Below are positions 26,601 to 34,764 of a stretch of 64,000 nucleotides of DNA, piece by piece. Each line of letters opens with the position of its first letter. Position 1 is the stretch's first letter. Source of the stretch: Brenneria goodwinii (lineage in GTDB: Bacteria; Pseudomonadota; Gammaproteobacteria; Enterobacterales; Enterobacteriaceae); NCBI RefSeq assembly GCF_002291445.1, contig NZ_CP014137.1:3162001-3226000 (forward strand). The letters run 5' to 3'. A program made the translations under genes and the position numbers. A model generated the notes under the pieces. The model was not told the origin of the DNA. It made no database searches and saw nothing but the letters and a program-made list of their open reading frames with translations.

Positions 26601-26771
26601 CATGGTTTCCGGGCTGGCGCCGGCCAGCGAGCCGGTCACCATAATGGTGGGGAAATCCACCTGCGGCAGCGGCGCCACCGGCAGTAAACGATACCCCAGC
26701 ATGCCAAGCAGCAGGATCGACAGCGTCAGCAGCAGTGTGGCGACCGGACGGAAGATAAACAGCCGTACCAT
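23679..26771 (-). CDS. mdtC: MdtC, RND multidrug efflux subunit
   Basis: RND pump subunit of 1030 aa working as an MdtB2C heterotrimer in the inner membrane, exporting bile salts, novobiocin and related compounds in E. coli. Proton-relay Asp-Asp in ATGFVVDDAIVVLENI, Lys-Asn in IGIVKKNAIMMIDFAL, 12 predicted membrane segments. It starts 3 bp after mdtB and overlaps the outer-membrane factor gene. Length and order match the E. coli operon. Confidence 0.95.
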   Translation of the reverse strand: MVRLFIFRPVATLLLTLSILLLGMLGYRLLPVAPLPQVDFPTIMVTGSLAGASPETMAATVATPLERALGQIAGITEMTSSSSSGSTNIILQFELNRDINGAARDVQAAINAARSMLPSSMTTLPTYRKANPSDAPIVMLALTSATRPPGELYDLADSKIDQKIAQVQGVGEVSLMGSALPAVRIDLQPQKLTHFGISLDTVRAAIADNTTNLPKGILNGVSQSWMVDGNGQLGKAAQYRNLIVSYQDGRAIRLSDVATVYDAIEDKYKAGYYNQVPAVMIGVTRQAGANMLQTIDAVKALLPELQKDLPADTQLKLVVDRSTTVRASLYDTEETLLIAVLLVIAVVFVFLRNVQAVIIPALALPVSLIGTCAVMYLLDYSLDNLSLMALIIATGFVVDDAIVVLENITRYIEAGLSPVRASLKGAREVSSTVLSMTLSLVAVFIPILLMGSVVGRLFREFAVTLTVSLLISMLVSLTLTPMLCSRLLKRKPAVTRRPHPFYQWIENQLSALLAAYARGLAWVMQHQRLTLFSLLLTVALNIFLYTVVQKGFFPTQDTGLLMGMVRADQNISFQAMKPKMEQAAKLISADPDVAGVMASMGSGAFGSRNSANFFVQLKDFNERSATASEIANRLTAKAQRLAGMQLFLMAAQDLRVGGRSANASYQYTLQADDLDTLRIWTPKVQAALAQIPQLTSVDSDAQSGGQEVMINIDRDKATRMGVNVNMLDTLLNNAFSQRKIATLYHTLNQYHVVMSLDDSFTSNPDTLKDLLVVNDDGEQVPLSAFVTFSSDTAPLSVAHQGQSAASTVAFNLQDGVSLEQAQALIKNAMAQIGLPTDVQGGYSGTAREFGELTASMPWLILAALAAVYIVLGMLYESYIHPLTILSTLPSAGVGALLLLLLTNTQLTVIALIGILLLIGIVKKNAIMMIDFALMAERQQGMSPQQAITQACLMRFRPIMMTTLAAFFGALPLALGSGGDADLRSPLGLAIAGGLALSQLLTLFTTPVVYLYLDRASRATRRQWQRLRHVE

Positions 26772-26774
26772 GGC

Positions 26775-29700
26775 TTATTCTCCGCCCCGGGACTGCTGCC
26801 GGGCGTTATGCATGTAGCGTTTGCCGCGCTGCGCCAGACCGTCGAACCACAGGTAAATCACCGGCGTGGAGAACAGCGTCAGCACCTGGCTGACAATCAG
26901 GCCGCCGACGATCACCAGCCCGAGCGGCTGGCGCAGTTCCGCGCCGGAGCCGGACGCCAGCATCAGCGGCAACGCGCCGAGCAGCGCCGCCATGGTGGTC
27001 ATCAGGATCGGCCTGAAACGCAGCAAACAGGCCTGATGGATCGATTCGCGCGGGCTAAGATGTTGCCGGTTCTCGGCCTCAAGCGCAAAGTCGATCATCA
27101 TAATGGCGTTCTTCTTGACGATGCCGATCAGCAGAATCACCCCAATCAGCGCAATCAGGCTGAATTCAGTGCCCGCCAGCAGCAGAATCAACAGCGCGCC
27201 TACCGCCGCCGACGGCAACGTCGACAGGATGGTGACCGGATGAATAAAACTTTCGTACAGGATGCCGAGCACCACATACATGGTGAGCAGCGCCGCCAGA
27301 ATCAGCCACAGCGTATTGCTGTTGGCGCTCTGGAACGCCGATGCTTCCCCCTGGTAACGCAGCGTAATGCTCGACGGCAGCGCCAGTTGCTGACTGACGT
27401 CGGCGATCGCCTGCTGCGCGTCTTCCAGCGAATAGCCGTCATTCAGGTTGAACGACACCGTTACCGCCGGGAACTGGTTCAGCCGCATATGCATCAGCGA
27501 GCCGGTGCGCTGATGAATGGTGGCGATTGACGTCAGTTTCACCATGCCGGCCGTCGCGGCGGTCGAAGACGATGAGGATGACGATGAAGATGAAGATGAC
27601 GCCGATGACGAAGAAGTGCCGCTGTCGGACGATGTGGTGCTGGTCAGCCAGACATCATCGAACGACGCCGGCGATTGCTGATAACTCGGCGCCACTTCCA
27701 GCACCACGCGATATTGGTTCGACTGGGTGAAAATGGTCGACACCAGGCGTTGGCCGAAGGCGTTGTACAGCGCGGTATCGATATCTGACGCGGTGATGCC
27801 GTAGCGCGCGGCCTTGTCGCGATCCATCTCCACATAGGAGACCTGCCCCTGATCCTGCAGGTTACTGACCACTTCGCTGAATTCAGGCCGTTTTGCCAAC
27901 GCCGATACCAGGGCCGGCGACCACTTCACCAGATTTTCGCTGTCGGAGTCATCCAGCGTGAACTGATACTGGCTTGGCGTAACCTGATCGTTCACCGTCA
28001 GATCCTGCGCGGACTGCATATAAAGCTCAATGCCCGGCACGCTGCGCACCGCCTGTTTCAGTTCGGCGATCACGGCGTCGGCGCGCACGTCTCGCTCATC
28101 GAAGGATTTGAGATTAATTTGCAGACGGCCGCTGTTCAGGCTGGTGTTGTTGCCATCGATGCCGATGGTGGAGGAAACGCTCTCTACCGCCGGGTTCTGC
28201 AAAATCACGTCCGCCAGCGCCTGCTGCCGCTTGGCCATTTCACCAAAAGAGACATCCTGCGACGCCACGCTGATGCCCTGGATCAAGCCGGTATCCTGGG
28301 TGGGGAAAAAGCCTTTGGGGATTACCAGATAGAGCAGCGCCGTCAGCACGAATGTCCCCAACGCCACCAGCAGCGTCAATTTCTGATGGTTAAGCACCAC
28401 CGTCAGCAGGCGATCGTAGCCATGAACCAGCTTGTCGAAAAACTCGCCGCCCTTGCGCGCAAAGCGCGACTGCTTTTCCACCGGTATGTGGCGCAGCAGA
28501 TAGGCGCACAGCATCGGCGTCAGGGTTAGCGACACCAGCATCGACACCAAAATCGCCACCGCCAGCGTAATGGCGAATTCACGGAACAACCGGCCGACCA
28601 CATCGCCCATAAACAACAGCGGGATCAGCACGGCGATCAGCGAGAAGGTCAGCGAGATGATGGTGAAACCGATCTGCTGCGAACCTTTCAGCGCCGCCTG
28701 CATCGGCGTTTCGCCCTCTTCCAGCCGCCGGGAAATATTCTCCACCACCACGATGGCGTCATCGATAACAAAGCCGGTGGCGATGGTCAGCGCCATCAGC
28801 GATAGGTTGTTGAGGCTGAAATCGGCCAGATACATCACGCCGAAGGTGCCCACCAGCGACAGGGGGACGGCGACGCTTGGGATCAGCGTGGCGGCGATAT
28901 TGCGCAGGAACAGGAAGGTGACCATTATCACCAGCGCAATCGACAGCATCAGTTCGAACTGTACATCGCTGATTGAGGCGCGGATGGTCTGCGTGCGATC
29001 GGACAATATCTCCATTTTCACGCCTTCCGGCAGCGCCGCCTGCAACGTCGGCAGTTGGGCCTTGATGTTGTCAACCACCGAGATAACGTTGGCGCCGGGC
29101 TGACGCTGCACGCTGATGACAATCGCCGGACTGCGGTTGGCCCAGGCCGACTGATAGCTGTTTTCCGACGCCTCTTCGATATGGGCGATATCATGCAAAC
29201 GCAGCGCCGCGCCGTTCTGATAGGTCAGAATCAGATTGCCGTACTCCTGCGCGGTGCGCAGCTGATCGTTGGCATCAATGGTGACCGAATGGTATTTGCC
29301 GTCAAAACCGCCCTTCGAGCCATTAACGTTGCTGTTGCTAATCAACGTATTGACATCTTCCAACGTCAATCCCCGCGCCGCCAGCGCTTTCGGATCCACC
29401 TGCACGCGGATCGCCGGCTGATGACCGCCCGCCAACGTGACCATGCCGACGCCGGAAATCTGCGACAGCTTGAGCGCGATACGGGTATTCACCAAATCCT
29501 GCACTTTGATCAGCGGCAGCGTATCCGAACTGGCGGCCAGGGTGATCACCGCGCTATCCGCCGGATTGACCTTCTTATAGGTCGGTGGATTGGGCAAATC
29601 GCTGGGCAGCAGGCTGTCGGCGGCATTGATCGCCGCCTGAACTTCCTGCTCCGCCACGTCGAGCGACAGATCGAGCGAAAATTTGAGGGTAATCAGCGAC

Positions 29701-29963
29701 GAACCGCTGGAACTGTTGGAGGTCATCTGGCTTAGCCCCGCCATCTGACCGAGCTGCCGCTCCAGCGGCCCGGTCACGGATGACGCCATCACGTCCGGGC
29801 TGGCGCCGGGATACAGAGTGGTGACCTGAATGGTGGGATAATCGACCTGCGGCAGCGCCGAGGTCGAAAGCGCGCGATAGGCGAAGATCCCGGAGATCAG
29901 CACCCCCACCATCAGTAAGATGGTGGCGACCGGGCGCTCAATAAAGATTCGTGACGGATTCAT
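26775..29963 (-). CDS. mdtB: MdtB, RND multidrug efflux subunit with a poly-serine insert
   Basis: RND subunit of 1062 aa, about 22 longer than E. coli MdtB. The proton-relay Asp pair (TGFVIDDAIVVVENI) and Lys-Asn (IVKKNAIMMIDFAL) are intact. The extra length is a low-complexity stretch at about residues 770-805 (SGTSSSSASSSS...) in the second periplasmic loop, in place of a short loop ahead of the VxLTSIA strand. It is coded by alternating TCA/TCN serine codons, a hexanucleotide-like tract. Overlaps mdtA by 4 bp. Expected to be functional unless the tract disturbs the porter domain. Confidence 0.93.
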   Translation of the reverse strand: MNPSRIFIERPVATILLMVGVLISGIFAYRALSTSALPQVDYPTIQVTTLYPGASPDVMASSVTGPLERQLGQMAGLSQMTSNSSSGSSLITLKFSLDLSLDVAEQEVQAAINAADSLLPSDLPNPPTYKKVNPADSAVITLAASSDTLPLIKVQDLVNTRIALKLSQISGVGMVTLAGGHQPAIRVQVDPKALAARGLTLEDVNTLISNSNVNGSKGGFDGKYHSVTIDANDQLRTAQEYGNLILTYQNGAALRLHDIAHIEEASENSYQSAWANRSPAIVISVQRQPGANVISVVDNIKAQLPTLQAALPEGVKMEILSDRTQTIRASISDVQFELMLSIALVIMVTFLFLRNIAATLIPSVAVPLSLVGTFGVMYLADFSLNNLSLMALTIATGFVIDDAIVVVENISRRLEEGETPMQAALKGSQQIGFTIISLTFSLIAVLIPLLFMGDVVGRLFREFAITLAVAILVSMLVSLTLTPMLCAYLLRHIPVEKQSRFARKGGEFFDKLVHGYDRLLTVVLNHQKLTLLVALGTFVLTALLYLVIPKGFFPTQDTGLIQGISVASQDVSFGEMAKRQQALADVILQNPAVESVSSTIGIDGNNTSLNSGRLQINLKSFDERDVRADAVIAELKQAVRSVPGIELYMQSAQDLTVNDQVTPSQYQFTLDDSDSENLVKWSPALVSALAKRPEFSEVVSNLQDQGQVSYVEMDRDKAARYGITASDIDTALYNAFGQRLVSTIFTQSNQYRVVLEVAPSYQQSPASFDDVWLTSTTSSDSGTSSSSASSSSSSSSSSSSTAATAGMVKLTSIATIHQRTGSLMHMRLNQFPAVTVSFNLNDGYSLEDAQQAIADVSQQLALPSSITLRYQGEASAFQSANSNTLWLILAALLTMYVVLGILYESFIHPVTILSTLPSAAVGALLILLLAGTEFSLIALIGVILLIGIVKKNAIMMIDFALEAENRQHLSPRESIHQACLLRFRPILMTTMAALLGALPLMLASGSGAELRQPLGLVIVGGLIVSQVLTLFSTPVIYLWFDGLAQRGKRYMHNARQQSRGGE
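27553..27645. repeat. Hexanucleotide-like serine-codon microsatellite inside mdtB
   Basis: On the + strand a run of GATGAN/GACGAN units (GATGAGGATGACGATGAAGA and so on) encoding consecutive serines in mdtB. Gain or loss of 6-bp units would keep the frame, so length variation among strains is likely. Boundaries are approximate. Confidence 0.6.
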
Positions 29964-31174
29964 TGAGCCTGCGCGCTCCCACCGGCGGCGGCGGTCTGCG
30001 CCGGCTCCGCCGTCACGATGCTGATTTTACTGCCGTTGGTCAGGCGATCGATGCCTTCCGTCACCACGCGATCCCCCGGTTCTACGCCGGAAAGAATAGA
30101 CTGCCGATCGTCGCCGAAGCTCGGTCCGGTTTTCACCACTTTGCGCGTCACGGTATCGTCTTTATTAATCACGAAAACAAAGCTGCCGTCGCTGCTAAGC
30201 TGCAACGCCTGAGACGGGATCACCGTCGCCTGGGACAACGTGCCGATTTGCAGACGAACGTTGACGAACTGATTGGCATACAGCGCCTCATCCTCATTAT
30301 CGAACAGGGCTTTTAACTGCACGGTGCCGGTGCTGGTATCAATGCTGTTGCTGATGAATTGCGCTTTGCCTTCCGCCAACACCGTTTTGTTATCCTGATC
30401 AAAGGCGGTTACCGGCATGCTCTGCCCGTTATGCAGCGCTTTCAGCAATACCGGGATATTGCTTTGCGGCACGCTGAAGGTCACCGCAACGGGTTGGGTC
30501 TGCGTGATGGTGACGATGCCGGTGGTATCGCTGCTGGTCACCATATTGCCCGCATCCACCAGCCGCAGGCCGACGCGGCCGCTAATCGGCGCGGTGATGC
30601 GCGCATATTCGATATTCAGCTTCGCGGCGGCGATCTGCGCCTCATCGGCTTTGATCGCTCCGCTGTACTGCCCGACGGTGGCGATCTGCGTATCCAGATC
30701 CTGGCGGGAGAGCGAATCCTGGGCGAAGAGTTTTTTATAACGATCCAGGGTCAGCTGCGCGCTTTTCAGCAGCGCCTGATTTTCACTGAGTTCAGCCTGA
30801 TACTGCGCCAGCGTCGCCTGATAGCTGCGCGGATCGATCTGCGCCAGCAACTGGCCGGCTTCGACCTTCTGCCCTTCGGTGAAATAGACTTTCATTAACT
30901 GGCCATCGACACGACTGGTCACCGTTACCGTGGCGTTCGGCGTCACCGTACCCAGCGCGTTGAGATAGACCGGCACATCAGCCTGGGTGGCGCTTCCGGC
31001 GTGAACCAGCGTGCTTGCGCCGCCCATCATCATCCCCGGACGGCCTGGTCCGCCCGCCCGCCCCATCTCGCTCTGTCCGTGCGGCCACAGGCGCCAGACC
31101 ACACCGGCGATAATCAACACTAATACGACAAGTAACAGGAGTTTCAACACTCGGGAACGCGATGGCTTTGTCAT
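29960..31174 (-). CDS. mdtA: MdtA, RND efflux periplasmic adaptor
   Basis: Membrane fusion protein of 404 aa that couples MdtBC to the outer-membrane channel. One N-terminal membrane anchor (KLLLLVVLVLIIAGVVW), Gly/Met-rich linker, lipoyl halves around a helical hairpin (SRVDGQLMKVYFTEGQKVEAG ... RITAPISGRVGLRLVDAG) and a beta-barrel domain. The start is the ATG at 31174 (MTKPSRSR); the frame opens 14 codons earlier without a better start. First gene of mdtABC-OMF. The adjacent upstream gene is divergent; no BaeR box could be confirmed, and baeSR is absent here. Confidence 0.93.
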   Translation of the reverse strand: MTKPSRSRVLKLLLLVVLVLIIAGVVWRLWPHGQSEMGRAGGPGRPGMMMGGASTLVHAGSATQADVPVYLNALGTVTPNATVTVTSRVDGQLMKVYFTEGQKVEAGQLLAQIDPRSYQATLAQYQAELSENQALLKSAQLTLDRYKKLFAQDSLSRQDLDTQIATVGQYSGAIKADEAQIAAAKLNIEYARITAPISGRVGLRLVDAGNMVTSSDTTGIVTITQTQPVAVTFSVPQSNIPVLLKALHNGQSMPVTAFDQDNKTVLAEGKAQFISNSIDTSTGTVQLKALFDNEDEALYANQFVNVRLQIGTLSQATVIPSQALQLSSDGSFVFVINKDDTVTRKVVKTGPSFGDDRQSILSGVEPGDRVVTEGIDRLTNGSKISIVTAEPAQTAAAGGSAQAQ

Positions 31175-31406
31175 GAAAATCTTAATTGTAGTTAAAGGCG
31201 GATGCCTCTCCCGCAAGGCGGGAAAGAAAAGTGACTGGAGCTATTATCGTCAACTATGTTGGCGACTTCCATGTTTTAACCGTAATAGTTTCGTTAAGAT
31301 TGTTCAGGATTTTAAGCTGCGGGAACCTTTAAAAAGGGAACTTACTCCACTTGGCTCTTACTTACTGCATACATAACAGAGACGTATATTATGGAAAAAA
31401 TTTAAT

Positions 31407-32135
31407 ATGGATAAGATACCCGGCTATTCAGCAAACGCCTCATGGGCGTATTCCTATGGAAATTCCCCATCCGCCACCGGTTCATCTTCGAATATACGAG
31501 CAACGGCCTCCGGTTCTCAATGTTTGGGGTTATCCGAGCAAATCAGTGAACTAACACAGCAAATAGCTAATAGAACCCGGTTATCGACCACCGGCTACCA
31601 AACTGCGATGGATCGAATAAACCATGCCCACCGACTGGATGCCAACACTCTGATGACAATGCGCAGAGCCGAGCAATATACACAGGCGGCCAAGCGGGCT
31701 TACCCGACAGAAACGCTAAAACAACTGGCGACGTTGCAACAACAATATATCTACCGCACCGCCAGCGATGAACTGCGCGGCGCAATTGAAATGTCGCCGG
31801 AACAGCTCACGGATTGTCTGCAAAAATGCCGCGAACAGGGATTTTCCAATTGTGATATGCAGGCTCTCGAAGTCGGGCTGCACTTACGATATGGTTTAGG
31901 TTTGACTGATTTCAGCATCGTCAGCAACCATAAACTCAGTCATAACTATGTGGTTTTCCCCGCAAACGATACTTTCCCCAAAGGGGCGATCGTCGATTCC
32001 TGGACCGGACAAGGCGTTGTGGAATTAAATATGAAAAATAAACTGAAGTTTATGCATCATGAGGGAAACTATCATGTTAATGAAAATATGCATAACTGGA
32101 TAGAAAATGACGGCTCCCTATATGTGCTTTCGTAA
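31407..32135 (+). CDS. Unknown protein with a putative Cys-His-Asp papain-like fold; candidate secreted effector or toxin
   Basis: 242 aa, not assigned to a named family with certainty. Residues 1-40 are rich in Ser, Asn, Ala, Thr and Gly, as in type III secretion signals. The middle (~43-145) is helical and charged. The C-terminal half has Cys149 (GFSNCDMQ), His179 (LSHNYVVF) and Asp197 (AIVDSWTGQ), an order and local sequence like papain-fold deamidase/protease effectors such as SseI and the PMT C3 domain. There is no signal peptide or membrane segment. Base composition looks more AT-rich than its neighbours, which suggests transfer. It stands alone: no chaperone or immunity-like gene is adjacent. 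A canonical Hrp box was looked for and not found. Confidence 0.5.
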   Translation: MDKIPGYSANASWAYSYGNSPSATGSSSNIRATASGSQCLGLSEQISELTQQIANRTRLSTTGYQTAMDRINHAHRLDANTLMTMRRAEQYTQAAKRAYPTETLKQLATLQQQYIYRTASDELRGAIEMSPEQLTDCLQKCREQGFSNCDMQALEVGLHLRYGLGLTDFSIVSNHKLSHNYVVFPANDTFPKGAIVDSWTGQGVVELNMKNKLKFMHHEGNYHVNENMHNWIENDGSLYVLS

Positions 32136-32177
32136 TGAATTTCGTTTAATAACGGTATTTTTAGTCAGTTTGCCAGC

Positions 32178-32618
32178 TTAATCGGCAAGATAGCCAACGC
32201 CTCTGAGCCGTTCTATTTCCTGCGGGTTGGCATAGACCATGCCGGTCGCCAGAATATGATAGCCATACTTTTTATAGAAGCCGATTTTATCCGGCACCGA
32301 ATAGATAAAGGTTTTCCCATATTGGGATAACGTCGCCATAATCTCGTTCATTAATAGATTGCCATACCCCCGGCCCTGATATTCGGGCGATATCGCCACG
32401 TCCGCCAGGTAGGATGCGTAGGTAAAATCGCTGATGGCGCGCGCCGTGGCGATTATTTGGTTATCGGCATAGCCAAGCCAATAAAATTGGCTGTTTTGAT
32501 ACGCCTGTTTTAATTTAACCGCGTCTCTGTCACCCAACCTGGCGCGGCGTAACAGGGCAGCCAGCGCCTGCCAGTCAATGTCGGGCGCATCACTTTTTTT
32601 AACGATTAGCATACTCAT
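32178..32618 (-). CDS. GNAT-family N-acetyltransferase
   Basis: 146-aa GCN5-related acetyltransferase. The acetyl-CoA pyrophosphate-binding motif is EYQGRGYGNLLMNEIM (Q-x-x-G-x-G), preceded by the beta-4 strand LADVAISP and followed by FYKKYGYHI. Substrate not predictable. Converges on the effector-like gene, with 42 bp between the stops. Confidence 0.85.
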   Translation of the reverse strand: MSMLIVKKSDAPDIDWQALAALLRRARLGDRDAVKLKQAYQNSQFYWLGYADNQIIATARAISDFTYASYLADVAISPEYQGRGYGNLLMNEIMATLSQYGKTFIYSVPDKIGFYKKYGYHILATGMVYANPQEIERLRGVGYLAD

Positions 32619-32700
32619 GTTCCACGTTATCCCCGATTATATTATCTTTAATTAGAATACAATCATCGTGTTAATACCAACACATTCACTGGAGGGCGGT

Positions 32701-33339
32701 ATGTTAACGGTTTGGGGAAGACGTTCTTCGTCAAATGTTCAGGCACTAATGTGGTGTATCGGCGAGCTAGGTCTGCCCTATCATCGTCATGATGCCGGTC
32801 ATATTTACGGCGGCACCAATACGCCGGAGTTTCTGGCGATGAATCCGAATGGTACGATCCCGGTACTGAAAGATGGGGACGAAGAAGCGCTATGGGAAAC
32901 CGGCGCGATTCTCCGCTACCTGGCAAATCGTTATGGACCAGAGGCATTCTGGCCAAAGGATTTGTCTGCACGCACTAACGTCGACAAATGGGCCGAGTGG
33001 TCCAAGCTCAATATCGCGTTGATGTTTACCGCGCCGATTTTCTGGCGTGTCGTGCGTACGCCGGAAAACGAACGCGATGATGATGCGATCGAAAAAGCGC
33101 TGGCGGCATTCTGCACCAAACTTAAAATCGCAGAAGAGAGACTGTCGATGCATGACTATCTGGCCGGCCCGGATTTCACTCTGGCGGATATCCAGTTCGG
33201 CCACGTCCTCTACCGTTATTACGATATGGCTATTCAACGCCCCGCGTTTCCAGCCGTCAGAAGCTACTACCAACGGCTGACGAAGCGCCCCGCATTCAAA
33301 GAGCATGTGATGGTTTCCTATGACGAGCTGCGGGCCTGA
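32701..33339 (+). CDS. Glutathione S-transferase family protein
   Basis: GST of 212 aa. The N-terminal thioredoxin fold is LTVWGRRSSSNVQALMWCIGEL, with the Ser-rich catalytic loop, NPNGTIPVLKD and the glutathione-binding WETGAILRYLANRYG; the all-helical C domain ends with a RPAFKEHV tail. The ATG at 32701 is chosen because GGAGGG lies 6 bp upstream; an ATG 11 codons earlier lacks a site. The substrate is unknown. Followed by a strong terminator. Confidence 0.87.
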   Translation: MLTVWGRRSSSNVQALMWCIGELGLPYHRHDAGHIYGGTNTPEFLAMNPNGTIPVLKDGDEEALWETGAILRYLANRYGPEAFWPKDLSARTNVDKWAEWSKLNIALMFTAPIFWRVVRTPENERDDDAIEKALAAFCTKLKIAEERLSMHDYLAGPDFTLADIQFGHVLYRYYDMAIQRPAFPAVRSYYQRLTKRPAFKEHVMVSYDELRA

Positions 33340-33361
33340 TCAATGCCGGCGGTAAAACCCA

Positions 33362-33397
33362 ACGCGCGCTGATGGCTATAACAGCGCGCGTTTTTTT
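33362..33397 (+). terminator. Rho-independent terminator after the GST gene
   Basis: Perfect 10-bp stem ACGCGCGCTG / CAGCGCGCGT with a 10-nt loop and seven T's. Because lacY ends at 33430 on the other strand, it may also stop transcription coming from lacY, though the T-run on that side is poorer. Confidence 0.9.
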
Positions 33398-33429
33398 CAG
33401 TATCGGAATACGGTTATTACATTTCGCAA

Positions 33430-34692
33430 TCAGGCGATTTTTGCTTTTCCTTTGCCAAACGAACGCCAGGCGGCAATCGGCCCCATACCGCTCAGCGTGA
33501 AAGCGGAAAGCAGCGTAAAGCCGAGCGCCACCAGCCCCAGCACCAGATAGGCGCCGTGGAAACCGATGCCGTCGTACATGTATCCGGCGAATACCGACAT
33601 AAACATCATCGCCAACTGTTTGAAGAAGCAGAAACAAACCAGATAAATGGTGGCGGAAAAGCGCACCTCGAACTGGGTGGTAATGTATTTGAAGCAGCCG
33701 ACAATCAGGAACGGCACTTCAAACATATGCAGGGTTTTCAGGATGATCACTTCCACATAGGAACTGGCGAAAGACGAGCCGATGATGCGTATGGACATGA
33801 TCGCCCCGGCCAGCAGCAGCGCGTTTTTACCGCCGATGCGGTTAACGATTAGCGGCGCGAAGAACATAATGCAGGCATTCAGCAACTCCCCCAAGGTGGT
33901 GACGTAGCCAAATACGCGCGTGCCCTGATCGTTCGAGCTGAAAAACGAAGTAAAGAAGTTGGCGAACTGCTGGTCAAACACGTCATAGGTACAGGAAACC
34001 CCGACCACATAAAGCGACAGGAACCACAGCTTGGGATTTTTGAACAGCTCCATCGCCAGACGGAAGCTGAATGCGTGCTGATTCGCGCCGAGCGAGTTCG
34101 CCACTTCCGCCGAAGATGACGTCTGCGGTTTAGCGATGAACAGCAGGATCGCGAGGATCACCGCGCAGCCCGAACCCAGCCAGAAGACAAATTCGTTGTT
34201 GATGGTAAACATGATGCCGACAATCGAGGCGCATAGCGCCCAGCCGATACAGCCGAACAGCCGCGCGCGGCCAAACTCAAACTGGCTGCGGCGACTGACT
34301 TTTTCGATATAGGCCTCTATCGCCGGCGCGCCGCCGTTATAGATAAAACCGAGATAGATGCCGCCGACAATCGACCCCAGCAGAATATTGGTTTTCAGCA
34401 ATGGGCCGAACACATAGATAAAGAACGGCGCAAACAGCACCAGCATGCCGGTGATGATCCACAGCAGATGTTTTTTTAGTCCCAGCTTATCGGACAGCAG
34501 GCCGAATATCGGTTGAAACAACAGAGAAAAGAATGAGATACAGGCAAATATGATACCGGTGTCGCTTTTACTGATTTGGTTGATATCGTGCAGCCAGATG
34601 GGAAAGAACGGGAAATAGGCCCCCATGATGAAAAAGTAGAAGAAAAAGAACAGCCCGAACATCCAGAAATTGGTATTTTTTAAATAATACAT
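33430..34692 (-). CDS. lacY: LacY, lactose:H+ symporter
   Basis: Major-facilitator lactose permease of 420 aa (E. coli 417), with 12 membrane segments. All residues essential for transport are present by alignment: the Glu126-type residue in APAIEAYIE, the Arg144 in EFGRARLFG, Glu269 in TTLGELLNA, Arg302 in MSIRIIGS, and the Lys319/His322/Glu325 cluster in LKTLHMFEVPF. Downstream of lacZ on the same strand. No lacA follows: next comes the terminator of the opposite-strand GST gene. Confidence 0.96.
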   Translation of the reverse strand: MYYLKNTNFWMFGLFFFFYFFIMGAYFPFFPIWLHDINQISKSDTGIIFACISFFSLLFQPIFGLLSDKLGLKKHLLWIITGMLVLFAPFFIYVFGPLLKTNILLGSIVGGIYLGFIYNGGAPAIEAYIEKVSRRSQFEFGRARLFGCIGWALCASIVGIMFTINNEFVFWLGSGCAVILAILLFIAKPQTSSSAEVANSLGANQHAFSFRLAMELFKNPKLWFLSLYVVGVSCTYDVFDQQFANFFTSFFSSNDQGTRVFGYVTTLGELLNACIMFFAPLIVNRIGGKNALLLAGAIMSIRIIGSSFASSYVEVIILKTLHMFEVPFLIVGCFKYITTQFEVRFSATIYLVCFCFFKQLAMMFMSVFAGYMYDGIGFHGAYLVLGLVALGFTLLSAFTLSGMGPIAAWRSFGKGKAKIA

Positions 34693-34716
34693 ATTCTTAT
34701 CCTTAGGCTAGCCGTT

Positions 34717-34738
34717 GGGCAGACGGTTCGGTCTGCCC
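34717..34738 (-). promoter_or_regulatory. Hairpin in the lacZ-lacY intergenic gap
   Basis: Perfect 8-bp stem GGGCAGAC / GTCTGCCC around GGTTCG, 26 bp after the lacZ stop. There is no T-run, so it more likely protects the lacZ 3' end or sets the lacZ:lacY ratio than terminates. AAGGA precedes the lacY ATG after it. Confidence 0.45.
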
Positions 34739-34764
34739 GCTGGGAAACGCTTATCCGATCCGGG

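Noticed and set aside
31322..31350. Possible HrpL (hrp box) promoter ahead of the effector-like gene: GGAACC followed by CCAC
   Set aside because: The spacing is 19 bp, whereas hrp boxes need about 15-16, and the distal CCACNNA pattern is not met.
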